From Gracilariopsis chorda (Eukaryota; Rhodophyta; Florideophyceae; Gracilariales; Gracilariaceae), in NCBI GenBank assembly GCA_003194525.1, contig NBIV01000190.1:1-64000 (forward strand): a stretch of 64,000 nucleotides of DNA. Direction: 5' to 3'. The translations under genes were made by a program, and so were the position numbers. Numbering within the stretch: the first letter of the stretch is position 1; each line of letters begins with the position of its first letter. Positions 43,161-55,659 of the stretch are shown piece after piece. Under the pieces are notes generated by a model that saw only the letters and a list, made by a program, of their open reading frames with translations, searched no databases and had not been told where the DNA came from.

Positions 43161-45590
43161 CCAACTTATGCCACGTAGCCAAATGCACCTGCGATTGAGC
43201 CTCGCTCACCGTTAGGGTGGGTGCAGCGCTCCCTCACCAAGCATGGTAAAAGCAAACACCTCTTGGCTTAGTGTGATACCAACTGGTTTCTACAGTCAAC
43301 CTCTTGGTTTAGCTAAGACTATTCAGGCCTTACTAACCCGTGTGCGCCGTACTACAAACACTACTAATTGGTTACGGTAAGCCTGCCTGGTTATCCCTCG
43401 CCCCTAGTTGTTTCGTGCTGCCACACCCATTTGGTTACCCAACTTCCACCCTTCAGGTCGAGCCTTCGTCACGCTCCCGCCAAAAGTTTTCCAAACGGAC
43501 TACCCCGCTAGTATTTGACACCCAATTGGTTGTACCACAGAGCTCAGAACATGCTTCATCATTCTCAATAAGTAGTTCAACGATCACAGCAAGAGCATCA
43601 AAGAATCTCGTATGAAGAGATAATGTGTGTCAAAAGGTATGAATCAATAACAAGAAACACTTAGAGGGACCGTTTAAGATTTCATGACAGGCTTTCATCC
43701 TTTCAACCCTCTAAGAAGACATTAACATGTTCCTACAGCCCAAAAATAAGCAATTTGTCATCCTCGTACACTTTATCACCTATAAATATTTCATCGATTT
43801 CCAGTGCAAGTTACATAGCCGTCTGAATTTCTAAATCAAGACAATTCTTGCAGGGAAATGGATCACGTGCCCAGACAATTTGGCCAGCATCTATTCCCAA
43901 ACCAGTTTTGTATCGCAGTCCAAGTCCTTTATATTTATGTTAAAACCTTTTTTCGTTAAATGGTGACGGTTTCCCGGTTTAGCAGTCAGTACAGTCAATG
44001 GAACTGTTATCTTTTAAATTGGAAATATATTCCAATCTGCTTGTGCATAAAATCCGTTGATAAGTTAGCATTATGTGAACAATAGTTTAAAATATGGAAA
44101 ACAGCTTTCAAGCTCTATACTACTTATAAAGCCGACGACGCAATGTACGCAATATCGTATCGTCTTTTCATCTGCATCACAAATTGACTTCAGAACAGTT
44201 TCTCAAGCATACATTTTCGGCAGCGTTAGAGTCCGCAACAAATGTTTCGGAACTGCTTTATGTGGTAAATTAACTTCAATACTTTTCCAAAGTATGGCTC
44301 AGAGTTTTGGAGGAACTTCAAAGAGAGAACGAAATTGATGAGAACTCTCAAGACCGTGTAATCCGGCAGTAGCGCTAAGTTACTGATATGCAATGCGAGC
44401 AAGCACCGCATCAGAGACTTGAACGAAAGATGAACCGCTTCTATTCATGCTTGCACACAAGAAACAGAACAACACCACAGAATGTACAGTCTTCTTGCAA
44501 AGGATCGAGGATCTGCAGCATTTTTATGTAGATCTACGAACTCATCTTTCAATGGCGTAAGTACGATGTACAAATCTGTATATGTAGGGTTTGTTCTGGC
44601 CATATCTAATCTACTGTAAAGCTTTCATTGTAAACGCTCAATATAACAACCGAGCTCTGTTTTTTTATTCTAAATTATATTTTTTATCAACCGCATAACG
44701 TCAGATAGTGGCGAAACTGAACAGACAGTGAATTTTATTACGCTTCTAAACAGGACATAAGCTTGAAGGTCTCAGAACTAAGTTTCTACCGATCTTCGAA
44801 AATGCGAACAGTTCTAGAACAGCTGTCCAGTTCAGGAAACTATTTTAACGTAAATTGTAGAAAATCTGGATTTACTTCCATTATGAAAACATCTGTTTTG
44901 TTCAAAAACGCCATTATTTCGTTTCATGATATACCATAGTTTTGGTTGCTTCCTTCAGATGTTTTAAGTTTCGCGGCATAACTGCACGTAGAAGCTTAGT
45001 CTAGATTAACTTTGTTTGAATTGCACATCCCAAGTCACATGTACCGATAATAACTGTGCGAACAGAACCGAGAACTAGAACACATCGAAACAGGAATATA
45101 CTTTTTGGTTTGGTTCTAAACGTACTTGTCGTAATTAATATATACTCCACTATTTAATAAGATAAATATCTCTCTACACTTTGTGGAAATGAAGGCATGT
45201 ATAGGGCCAAACTGGGGAATCGCAGTATGTGTACAAAACTGCACTTCCCCAAATTCATTAGAATTGTGGGGTATGCTCCATCTCACATCAGTTTAAGAAT
45301 TTTTTCTTGTTCATGTGAGAGGACTTTCTACTGGGACCAACATGATACCAAAAGCAATGCTTGCAACATGCTTATGGACAATATTCAAGACACACAGCAA
45401 CCATTACATATCTCCGCCTGTATGACGTTTGTGAAATTGTATCTTCGATATTGCCGACGCTTTATGTTGAGATTTATGCCATACCGACCGTCGACCATAA
45501 CCATCATCTTTGTCTCCCTATCCTCACAAGCGAATCATTATCATGGCCAGATTTTACAAAGAATTACCTGCGATAGAATTTCTGCACTAT
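43161..45590. other. no confident gene; AT-rich DNA
   Basis: Short frames only. The segment after 43600 is AT-rich, and no motif, RNA gene or clear repeat boundary was found. Confidence 0.5.
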
Positions 45591-45600
45591 AAACTTGGAA

Positions 45601-46390
45601 AGAATCTTTATGCGTGACAGCGACCGAGTAGAGGATATTTGGCAGTTGGAAGATGAGTTTCAGAAATATAAGTTGAATAACGTTCGCTCTCACTTTAACC
45701 GCATTTGCAAACAGTGGCTAAGACGTAAACAACAAGATGGTAATATTGTCATGAATACAACAAAATATGCACTGACACTATTCTTCTTCTAAACTAATTT
45801 TCTTTAGGTGGAGATGCAGATGATTTAAATTGACTTTGCACAAATTCTGAGTTTAAGCGTCCTCGTATTGCATCGGATGGTTCTGTTCAATACGAAGATA
45901 TTTCTGAGTTTAGTGTTGAGAGTAAAAGACGTGAGCTTTAATGGGGGTCAAACGACTTCAAACCGTTATATTTGATATCTGATTGGTCAGAACCTGCGAC
46001 CACAGCAAATAGAGCAACAGATTCCATACCTTTGCCTTCCGGATTAGACAGGGCGAGTTTTCTGTTCACGTTGTGGATGAAGGAGAATATTTGGAGCTCA
46101 CGCTGCAATGGCCGACATCTCTTGTCGATATTCAGGGCATGCACAAAAAATGGCTTTATACAGAAAGTGATGTGAAAATGCAGAATTATCATACAAAAAC
46201 GGTGGGATTCTACAATTCATTGAAAATTTAAGAACCAGGAGTTCGGATAGTGTGAAGTCGAGTGCCCGAATTCCACTCGCTTTTCCCGTACAGACATACA
46301 TCGTTGAAAAACATAAATTAGCATGGCTGGAAAATGCAACCCGTATTGTATATGTGGACCTTCGACAGGCAGGCATTGAATAATATGCTA
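45601..46390 (+). pseudogene. unrecognised spliced gene relic
   Basis: A frame from 45607 (MRDSDRVEDIWQLEDEFQKY...RSHFNRICKQWLRRKQQD) meets a good intron at 45740-45807: GTAATA donor, CTAAACTAAT branch region, TTTAG acceptor, 68 bp. Downstream, protein-like segments continue in shifting frames: FKRPRIASDGSVQYEDISEF, then GEFSVHVVDEGEYLELTLQWP, then RIPLAFPVQTYIVEKHKLAWLENATRIVYVDL, ending TAA at 46390. It was a protein of about 260 residues with a basic helical N-terminus and a beta-rich C-terminus. I do not recognise the family. At least two frame breaks and an in-frame stop are present. Whether it is a host gene or a transposon gene cannot be told. Confidence 0.4.
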
Positions 46391-46399
46391 AACAGAACG

Positions 46400-47025
46400 A
46401 CAATGAACAATTTCACATATCTTAAACCTGTGACTGATATGTGCATGATATCAGTAAAAACTTGTTTCTATACATTTTTTGAAATTTTTTGCAATGTTTT
46501 GTGCTGTATATGTCCTGGCTGACGTTTTTAATATGGTTAGACTTCATCACACGTAATAAATAACTGTAGGTAAAGACTTTCGTTTACATTAGTGCAAGTG
46601 AAATCCTTTTGAAATCCGCTTTTATATATCTGGTATTCATTAAGTTTTACGTACCGTATTTTTAGATTTTCTCTCCGTATAATACGTTAGGTCTAGAAAG
46701 GATTGACATCTATGTAATAAACTGGTTTGGTTCAGCTTGAAGTATGCAAAACTTCAATTCTTTTCGATTTAAAGGTCAAGTTGGAATGTCCTCGTAATTT
46801 AATCTCTATCCAAGTGTACACCGGTTCTTTATTTAGCCAACCAAATAAATGCTCTGATTTATGACAAGAACATACTATAGAAATTGCAAAAGACCACGAC
46901 TATCTGTTTTTAATCGACGTATGTTCTGGAACCTGTTGTATACTCATCCAAATACATCGTCTAAGTTGTATGTTTTTATTGCAACTGCATAATTACGCTA
47001 GTTCTATATCAAAGCAGTAAATAAC
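46400..47025. other. AT-rich intergenic DNA
   Basis: Nothing recognisable over about 600 bases. Its composition contrasts sharply with the GC-richer block that follows. Confidence 0.5.
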
Positions 47026-47862
47026 TGTGGTGCAAAGCCGCGCAAGCGGGGGTGACCATGAGGTGTGTCCGAATCGTTCCCCCTCTAAAGCGAATATTCG
47101 GCGATAGAGGACTCCGATACGATCAGCACTAGCCGGGCGTAAATCCGGTCGATTGCGCCTCGACATATTAGCGGGGCGAGAAGGCAATAGAAGGTACCCG
47201 TTCCCACGAACTATTGGTCCTAGAAGGGCAGAAAGGGGCGCACGAGTCCGTACACAAACCGTACTGACCCGGACATAAGAATTAGAAAAGGGGGGAAACA
47301 AGCCAACCCCTCGGCCCTGGGACAGTACCAGACTGTAAGTTAGAGCAAAGAAGAAATCGTACAGCAGATGACAAAAATAAATAACAACAATTCACATCGT
47401 TAGCGCGTGATCGCTCTTCAGTGAGCCCGAACGGGTAACTTAGCCGGATACAACACCGACGCTCCCAAGAATTGGGTTACAGTCGCAGGTGGGCGAACTT
47501 AGGTAGAGCCGAACCTGCTTTCCTTTTCTTCCCGGTGGCGACCATGAGGATGCCGCCTAACTGGGACTACTTCTAGTCACTAACCTAGTAAACTAACTAA
47601 CACGTAAAGAACAATTCCGGCACATACGCTTGGCCGCGGCCTACAGGTGTGTGTGACCTCCCGGCTCAGGAGATCATCCGCGTAATCGGTCGGTCACCTG
47701 ACATATACTTCACTACGGCCACATTCCCGACTGCACCGACGATCACACACATTCGAATTCCCATTCCAATAACCAACGGCATCCAGGCTATCCCTCACGT
47801 CGCATTACGGGGCTCCGACTCATGCATCTGAGTCACATCCGATCGTTTGGTACCACCTCAAT
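47026..47862. mobile_element. GC-rich island, possible solo LTR or non-autonomous element
   Basis: An 0.84-kb block is visibly richer in G+C than the AT-rich DNA on both sides, with no long open frame. It begins near TGTGGTGCAAA and ends near TTTGGTACCACCTCA, which are roughly inverse to each other. It contains two related GGTGACCATGAGG / GGCGACCATGAGG segments, at about 47050 and 47536. Size and ends fit a solo LTR or short insertion, but no target duplication is visible. Confidence 0.35.
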
Positions 47863-48003
47863 ATGATTTCAGTCCTTCCCTCGCTTCCCAGAGTCCATTG
47901 CTCTACAAAAACATTAAACGACCTTTACGAGTAATTGACAAAAACCATTGTTTTCCCGCATCTCCCTGCTGGATACCAAGCTATTACAAAATAGACAAAA
48001 AAT

Positions 48004-48018
48004 GCTGCCTTCGGCCGC
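48004..48018. repeat. isolated Helitron 3'-end-like motif
   Basis: GCTGCCTTCGGCCGC followed by CGTAGCGCTTTGCGCTGCG resembles the region just inside the 3' ends of the Helitrons at 19401, 49053 and 61854. It may mark a short non-autonomous Helitron. Confidence 0.35.
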
Positions 48019-48751
48019 ACGTAGCGCTTTGCGCTGCGACCAAGAGTTGTCATAGTGTTTGCGCAACTGTTTTCCTTTACGCGTAAAATAAAAAGTTTTC
48101 AAACTTATGGTTTCCTTATGCAAAGTTCACAACATCTTGTGTAACAAGCTTTTGATGCTCACATAGATTTAATGCATACGTTGCGCATTTTCTGATATTT
48201 TTTCAAACGTAAGCAACCAAACATCATCAAATAATATTTAAGAAAATACAAGCACACAACTCTGATTCAATACACAATTAGTTCAAAGATCAATATCACT
48301 TCTTACCACACTTAATCTTGCGCCTTATTGGCATTTTCTGCAAAAGATAGTTTCAAAGAAACCGTTAAATTTTAAGATCACTTTTCCAAATTCGTAGAAA
48401 ACATTACAGCCCTGGATTACAAGTCTTTTTGGAGGTTCCCTTGTTATTCAATGGTCTAAAATTCTGTCATGTTTCAAGAGACCCTAAAATCGATTCATAT
48501 CTTTCCGTTAACCATTTCGTAATACATTCCAATTTAAGTAGCCATAAAAGAAGAATCCAATTTTAATTTAAAATAATTGTGCAAAATGCTGTAGGGTTTT
48601 GCCTATGCACGCTTTTTTTGGGCTACATGGATCATGAACAACTCATTACCGACGTGGCATTGGTCCAACTCCGGTAAAAGTGGACCCTTCAAGAGTTTGG
48701 GTGATTTTCGATATGATTCTTATGTTGTATACAAGGGTAAGGCGGGCCTTC

Positions 48752-48962
48752 GGCCCCACCACTCTTTCCTGCAGTTGTGACGTCTGCATCTTGCCTGCAG
48801 GAAAGAGTGGTAGGGCCGGAGCTTGAGCAGTCACAAATCTGAAAATCAAACGTTTTGGTTGTCCAAAACGTTTGATTATCATTAACGCAAAAATTTGGCG
48901 AACCAAAAGGCTCAAAAAATGAACGTGAAGCAAGATTTTGGGTGCTGGCGCAGTTTGCGCCA
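48752..48962. repeat. three consecutive hairpins
   Basis: Stem 1: 48752-48774 with 48795-48817, 22 of 23 paired, 20-base loop. Stem 2: 48844-48858 with 48863-48877, 15 perfect pairs, 4-base loop. Stem 3: 48946-48952 with 48956-48962, 7 pairs, 3-base loop. They lie just outside the 3' end of the large Helitron. They could be a structured RNA, a MITE or stacked element ends. Confidence 0.7.
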
Positions 48963-49032
48963 AAAAAACGAAATCGTGCATTTTACTAATTTTTTAAGGG
49001 GTCCGAAGGTCGTTGTCGCACAAATCCTTAGT

Positions 49033-52000
49033 TAGGTTAGACAAGAGGAAGCGGCCTTCGGCAGCGGGCGGCACTTCGCGCCGCGGTGGAGGATTCATAA
49101 ACAGCGGTGAGAAGAAAGAATGGGTGAAGAAAGCAAAAGCAGAAAAGCAAGTAGTTTAATTCAGTGAATGAAGAACGCAAGATATATGATTACGGTTGTG
49201 GAGGGATGCAGAACTGAATTGCTTCAGGCAGCACTGGGTTGGCAATGGCCACAGGCATGGGATGAATTGTGTGCGCATTTGTGGATGTAAGCTGCGGGTC
49301 ATGCAGGAGTAGCACATGCTCGTTCCTTCGAACGCGGGACAATGCGACATACAGCTGACCGGCGCAGAAGAAGTTGGATCGTACATCCACAACAAAGCCA
49401 TCCAAGGTTTTTCCCTGTCCTTTGTGAACTGTAGCTGCAAACGCAAGACGAATCAGGAACTGCCTTCGAATCATGCAAATGTCTGCAAAAGAAAACTTGA
49501 AGTCGATACGATGCGGGAGCTGTCGTTCCAGCACCTGTCCGTTCTCGTCGAATCGAGCCACCTGCATTGTAAATTGATCGACACGCACGACTACGAACAG
49601 CTTTTCGTTGACCACAGCGGGATGCAGCACGTTCCGAATGACCATAACTGGCACACCGATCGTCAAGTCCAAGTTATGAGGGGGTACTCCAGTAGGCGCA
49701 TACTGGTATACAAACTCTGGGACGATTGTACTGGTGAAGTCAGACTCTGGGTTCTGACCACGAACAGGTTGCACGCTTGTAGGTGAAGGAAGAGTGAAGC
49801 GCTCACCAGGAAACAGATCTAGCGCTGCCGCATTATGTTCGTCGACCAACTAGTTTGTGGAGGCATTGACCATTTCGCTGAGATCCACATCCTTCTTGCG
49901 TCGTGTTGTGAGCCACTTCCGCTGGAATTGGTAGGCGGTTTGCATGCCACCGGTAGATCTAAGTGGTAGTGGGGCGTTGTTGGATATTGTGTTTCGTGCA
50001 GTGGAACGTAACAGCGACGCAAATGCCGGATCATCGGCTTGGCGTACTTGTTCCGTGAGGTACAATACTTGAACCGAGCACAATGTCCACAGATCACTCT
50101 TCCACGGCAATTCGTTGAAAATGTTTGTGTACACTCGTCTCACATTTCCACTTGGCTCAGCCTCCATGTAAACCTGCGGCACCACTGGAAGCAGCTGGGA
50201 GTACTCACCCGATAGACCGATGGTCAAGCCCCCAAACGGAGGCGGGTTTTCCATTCCACTGCAGCGAAGATCTTTGAGCAACGCATCCATGAGTTCAAAG
50301 AGCTTTCGTGAGAGCATGGAAGCTTCATCCAAGATGAGCAGTTGTATTTCGCGCAGCAGTTCTGCACGTTGAGATCGGGGACCGTACTTTGACAAAGTGG
50401 CTGTAGTGTTGCTTGTGCTGTCCCTATCAGATAAACCGAGCTCGAACAGGCTATGTAAAGTGCAGCCACCTTCGTACAACGAAACTGCAATGCCTGTTGT
50501 AGCAGTAATTTTGGCCAGCATTCCTTCCGACTCAACGATATCACGAAGGAGGTTGAGCACGTAATTCTTTCCGGTTCTTGCGGATCCTTGCACAAAGAAC
50601 ACGTTTCCAGGAGTGCTTGTTCGCTCTTGCAGCGCCTGTCGCTGTTGCAATGCGGCAATGACGGTGTCAATGACTTGTCTTTGGCGAGGTTTTAAGGTGC
50701 CGTACCTTGACTGCAAAGTTGACGAATTTCGCACCACTCGCGCGTCTCGAGTTGTAGTAGCTCAATTCGCCTCAGTCAATTCTGTATGATCCCGCTGTTG
50801 GTGTTGGGAGAAGAAGCTGTGATCGCGAAGCCGTCATCCTCTGTGACGGTCTGAGATCTCCACCACACGTCGATACATTTCTTGCTTTCGTTGCTGCTCA
50901 TCTCCTGTGTATATGTAGCTACATAGCGCCTCCCAGTTTTTGACGGCCTTTTTTTCTGGGTCTGCGCCTTGTTGGTATAGTGTCACAACCAGACGTCGTA
51001 GCTCAAAGGGCGTGCTGTAGATCTGCACTGCTTCTTGAAATGCAATATCCAACTCGGATCAGTCCGCGAGCAGTCCGCTTACAATCACAGTTTCACGATA
51101 CGTTCCATACTGGTGTCCATTGAAAGTCCTTGCGTCTTCATAAGACCTCGAGCCGTGATTCATGAGCAGCAAGCGCAGAGCTAGGAGCTCAATGGCGGAC
51201 GGTGAAACAGCTCTGATCCTTGCGACGCACTGCTCGTCGTCCGTGCGCTGTACCACGTATATGGGCGGATCGCAGTCGTCTGTGGGCACCTGAGTGCTGT
51301 CTCCGTCGTATTGGTTAAGCACGCAGGCTGGAAGCGTACGATACAATCGAACTTTTTTAAAGTACGAAAGGTAGTCGAGGTTTGCATATGCTTCCGGCCT
51401 TGCAAAGTATCTCTCCAGTATAGACGGCTGCGACGCAGAAAGAAGCTGGTTTGGAACTCTCAGCAGAAATATGCGCTCTCCTTCCAATCTAATGGCCAGT
51501 GGCTCTACTTTTGGTACGATTTGAACATGTCGAAACTCGAAAATTCTCCAAGCTGCATTGACGGCGCCCACCACACGCGCTCGCATGTATGCACGAATGT
51601 CGTCCTGCACCTGCGGCTCTTGTTGCTGCTAGTTGTGTGTGTCTGTCTCATTAGCACCACTCACATTGAGCAGCACCTCTTGAGCTTTAGGCTGCTTAAA
51701 CGCGTACTTCATCAGATACGCGACTGCGCCCCCTCCTTGCGTGCGCTCTACATTGATAAGAGAGCGGTACTTATTGGTCAGAGTTGGGTTGAACGGCACT
51801 ATCTTGAGGTCATGTTGCCTTCTTCTGCGTTAGAAAACGCGATTCGTGCCTTCTTCAATGTACATCTCCGGCAAAATCATGTTGCGGTCGTATCCAAACT
51901 TGTAACGCCCAGCGCGATTCCGGCAGTAGGGGGAGTGGCAGTGCCTGTGCATGGAACGAATGAGGGCACGTAACGCGTCTTTTCCACTGGGAAGAGGACG

Positions 52001-54608
52001 TTCTGCACGAATCAGCTCTTCGATCACATCAACGTCTTCAATCACGCCTCCTTCGAGCCACACGAGCATGTGGTGGTGAAGCACATTGGGCTCCTGAAAC
52101 TCAAGCTTTGATGCAAGCCCCAGGCACTTCAATCCAAATATATGCTCCGAGTTCTTCTCCAAGTCCTTCATGAAGTCGTTTGCGTACTGGTTGTACACCC
52201 TTGCACTCAGATCAGGTCGGTCAAAAGGTCGACGGCGGTTACTCTGTGCCGTAAATGCGCTACGATTGCTGGTACCCATACTAAGGCACTGGATATCCTC
52301 TCTCCAGATGTTCATGGTGATTGTAATGAACAGAGAAGGTGGTCCTCTCCGCGCTACAATCGCCTGTACATCCATGTGCTTGTTCTTCCAGTACGCTGCT
52401 GAGTTGACCGAGTGATCGGGCAGAAACATGCGTCCTATTTGTGCGAACTGTGATGGTGACACATGAGCTGTTTGCTTTTGTGCTTGCTGGATCTCTTGCT
52501 CTTGTACAATATGCGCCTGTTCTTCTCTCTCCAGGAAACGTATTTGCATGTCCTCAATGTCTTTGTGCGTGCGGAGCATCCACATCTGCATCAACGGTCC
52601 ACTGTTCAGAAGGATGTTGTCTGAGTACAGTAGTCTCTACGCATTCTCAGCCCATGTGAGCTTTCGGAGCTTCCACTCGTTGACGCTGAGACCTGAGCTT
52701 TGCTGTGTGTAGTTCCTTGCATACAAAAACAGGCCGATGTCAAACGGTTCGTGCTGATCACCGTACGGGTAGAGAAGAAAGAAAGTGCCCTGCTCTGCAA
52801 GTTTGGATGCCGGTTTTAGAAGTCGGTACTGCACTTGCGCATTGTTTGCCACATTCGCAGTCGCGCCTGCTCCAGCAGCAGCAGCACTCGTCATTGCAGC
52901 ATGCTCTTCGGTTACGGTTCCTTCTACCAAGCGCTGTAATTGAGACTCCACTCGGTACAAGCCAGTTGGATCCACGACGATCGTTCTCATCATGTTTGGC
53001 CCGCCACCAGGAACATCCTCAGGGAGAGGGCCAGCACCTGCGTGAGGAGCACGGACTGTGGCACTTCGTTTTCCTTCGTAACCACGTACGATTACTCCCT
53101 CTTCTCCTGCCTGCATGCTGATATCGATAGCGGTATCTGCATTTTGTTGTTGTTGTTGCGTGTTAAGTATGGATCGGTACCGCTCACGCACCATGTCTGG
53201 CTTGAGCTGGATCACATCGTACAACTTGGGCACGATATCTCTTACGTTGATTTCTTGAATGAACGCACGCAAATTGGCACACGCATAGTGAGATGGATCT
53301 AAGGAAGGCGGACGGGTACCCCACAGAAAGCTGTAGCGGGTGTTGTTTTGGTTCTGCGTGGGCAGAGCGAGAGCTGCGTTTCTCTTAAGTCTCAGAAAGA
53401 AGGGACCGCCCCCCGTCACATACGACATGTCCATGAACGCTTGCGTCGTCACGAAGAGCATATTCATGTTGAGGAAATGGCTGTGGAACGCTCTCAGGCT
53501 AGAAAGACTGCGAAACAACTCACTGCTATGCCTTCTGGAGAACGTGACGCCCCATACGGGCATTCTTTTCATTCCACAGCACATTTCAGTGACCTCTGTG
53601 CAAAGCAAAACACAACCGCAATATTTGCAGCTATGAATTTTCAATGTCCAGTCCGCGTATGGGCAGGAGGAGAGCATGTGTGAGTGTTCGCCTCATCTTC
53701 CGCATCGCCTTTGACCCGCAGTGGAAAACGTCTCAAACCCCGGCACGCTCGCACGAATGGCCGGATCATTCCTCGCCTGAGCTGCCACGGAATCCCACGC
53801 ATAGTAGAGGCGATAGAGTCCTCGATCAGGACGCCCAGCACAGTGCATGCCTATCGTATCAAGCTGTTGCTGTGGCTGATGCTGCGGCTGGTGTGAAGGA
53901 GCCGGTGTGATCTCATCCGCTTCCAACTACATCGGAATGGGCATCTGTTGTTCTTCGTGTTCAGCTTGTGGCAACGCAGGCTGCGGCGGCGGGTGTGAGG
54001 GAGCCGGGGTGATCTCACCCTCTTCCAATTCCATTGAGACTGGCATCTGTTCTTCCTCTTGTTCAGCTTGTGGCAGAGCAGGCTTCTGTGGCGGCGGTGG
54101 CTGTGAGGGAGCAGGGATGATCTCATCCTCTTCCACTTCCATGGCACCACGTACCTGTTCTGCAGGCATCGGTGGGAGAGGGGGAGGCATGGGAGGCGAT
54201 GGAATGTGACTTGGAAGCCCTCTCAAAAACTCCAGAAATCCAGGAATGGGACACGAAGTTGGTAGACCTGTGGCGACGGACCCACTGGCTCCAGCGGCGC
54301 TTGTGCTCTCTGCAACTGCAACCGAAGTAGGTGCCGGAGTAATTTCGTCTTCTTCAACCGATGAAACAATAGGTCCTCGAACGTGTGCTCCGCTCTCATT
54401 TACTCCCAGCTCATCTGGAGCTGGAGGAGCTGGTGCTCTTCCGGTTCTTCCAGCTCCTGCCCGTGCTCCACCCTTGCTGACGCGACGACCACCAGCGTTT
54501 TTGCCTTGCACCGCCTGCGTTCAGCCTGGCACCTCCAGAATTGTCTCTGGCACCTCCCGAGTTAGATCGGACGCCACCAGAGTTCAGACGTCGCCCTCCT
54601 CTCGTCAT
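49033..54608 (-). mobile_element. Helitron copy 1, full Rep-helicase order
   Basis: The minus-strand coding region (49190-54608) is followed by a 3' tail with the GCCTTCGGC element. It ends near TAGGTTAGACA at 49033, the point where similarity to the element end at 61834 also stops. Helitrons move by rolling-circle replication and end in a CTRR-type 3' terminus near a hairpin; CTAACCTA occurs at this boundary on the minus strand. The 5' end lies beyond 54608 and is not fixed. Copies 2 and 3 (19385-22060 and 29400-31033) belong to the same family. Confidence 0.85.
49190..54608 (-). pseudogene. Helitron Rep/helicase protein, one frame with in-frame stops
   Basis: The ATG at 54608 gives an RG/GG-rich start (SGGARDNSGGAR). 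After one frame change near 54510, a single frame runs about 1,770 codons to 49190 with about nine in-frame stops and no further shift. Parts in order: three to four copies of an acidic-Pro repeat (EEGEITPAPSHPPP), a Helitron-like N domain, Rep with FITITMN, HUH as LHHHMLVWL (near 52050) and the two-Tyr motif YLMKYAFK (near 51700), then a PIF1-type helicase: Walker A GSARTGKNY (degenerate), Walker B LLILDEASML, GLSGEYSQLLPV, and the C-terminal HKGQGKTLDGF...GQLYVALSRVRR. The length is usual for the family. Compared with its copies, stop codons stand opposite AAG, CGT or CAG-type sense codons. One TAG (ASTN|LVDEHN) is shared with copy 2. Confidence 0.85.
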
Positions 54609-55169
54609 TTCAATTCACCAAAGAAAAGAATAAAACAATTCTATGTTTTTAAACCGTTAAAAAATTTGCCAGAGTTCCAGAATAATTCCCAATTAAACAA
54701 AAAGTTGAAAGTTAAAAAATGGTTTCAGTTTGTTGCGTTGCACCCACCAGGCCTAGTCACATGCAGCAATTAAAAACAAATGGCTGCAAGGCTTATATTT
54801 ACCCGATGGAGTCGTGCGCAGCACAGGGACTCTCGACACACTCCTGTTGGATTATGACGGGCGGAGCGTGCCCAGCCGGTTTTCAAGCCATTTGATGTTT
54901 AACCTGCGTCCAGTTGTAAGGATTGGTCTGCATTTACTCACACATCGAAGTGTGCTTTCCGGCCCGAGAGGTACGACAGGGCGGTCGCCCCGGACCCTGC
55001 ACAGCAAGCTGGTATTAGGTCCGGTAAACCCTCAGACTTCCTGATCGCCGTCAAACGACCAGTATACTACAGAGGAGCACCTGACCTTTCCCAGATCCGT
55101 GGTACTTAGTGGGTTACTCTTGTGGTGACCTGCACACGAGCTCGGCCTTGCCTAGGTCCCAGGCCAGCA

Positions 55170-55655
55170 AACAGTGCCCAAAGTAGAAAAAGGTTACGAC
55201 ACTGCGCTATTGGCCAAGCCTGAATGGGATGGAAAACAGTGGTTAGGGTCAGCAAGCGAGATGCATTTGGCACTGCGCCAGTGCAGTATATACGTCTGTT
55301 GCAGGCATGTCTGCAATGACACTTCAGTATACCTTGCACTGGCGCAGTGCAATTTGCCACGTGTCAGAATGAACAGCCGGGGTTTTGCTGCTAAGTGGCT
55401 GGCACTACAATTTGATTGTATTGCAAGCCATTCAGCAGCCATTGCACAGTCAACATGCAGCAGCAACAGCTAATTAACTGAACGCTTTACTGCTGCTCCT
55501 GAATTTTTTAAATGGTAGGGAGGCGTTGTGCCAAATGGGCGTTTCGCATGGGCAAACGGGGCGTGCAAAACGGGTTTGTGGCGCAACGCCTCCATTCAAT
55601 CAAGAACACCCCCCTCATACACGTATAAATACTTATAGTGGAGAGATTCTAATTG
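55170..55655 (+). repeat. LTR-like fragment with nested inverted repeat
   Basis: The right part (about 55380-55655) resembles 62085-62360: shared CATGCAGCAG, CCAAATG-GCGTTT or GGCTTT, AACGC.TCCA and a TATAAATA-type box. Upstream, 55267-55285 and 55335-55352 are inverted copies (18 paired). Each arm contains GCACTG-CGC-CAGTGC symmetry, with about 50 bases between them. It looks like a truncated LTR or promoter-bearing end of an element. Family uncertain. Confidence 0.4.
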
Positions 55656-55659
55656 TCAT

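Noticed and set aside
47026-47862. rRNA or tRNA gene
   Set aside because: The GC-rich island suggested an RNA gene, but no conserved rRNA core sequence or tRNA A/B box pair is present.
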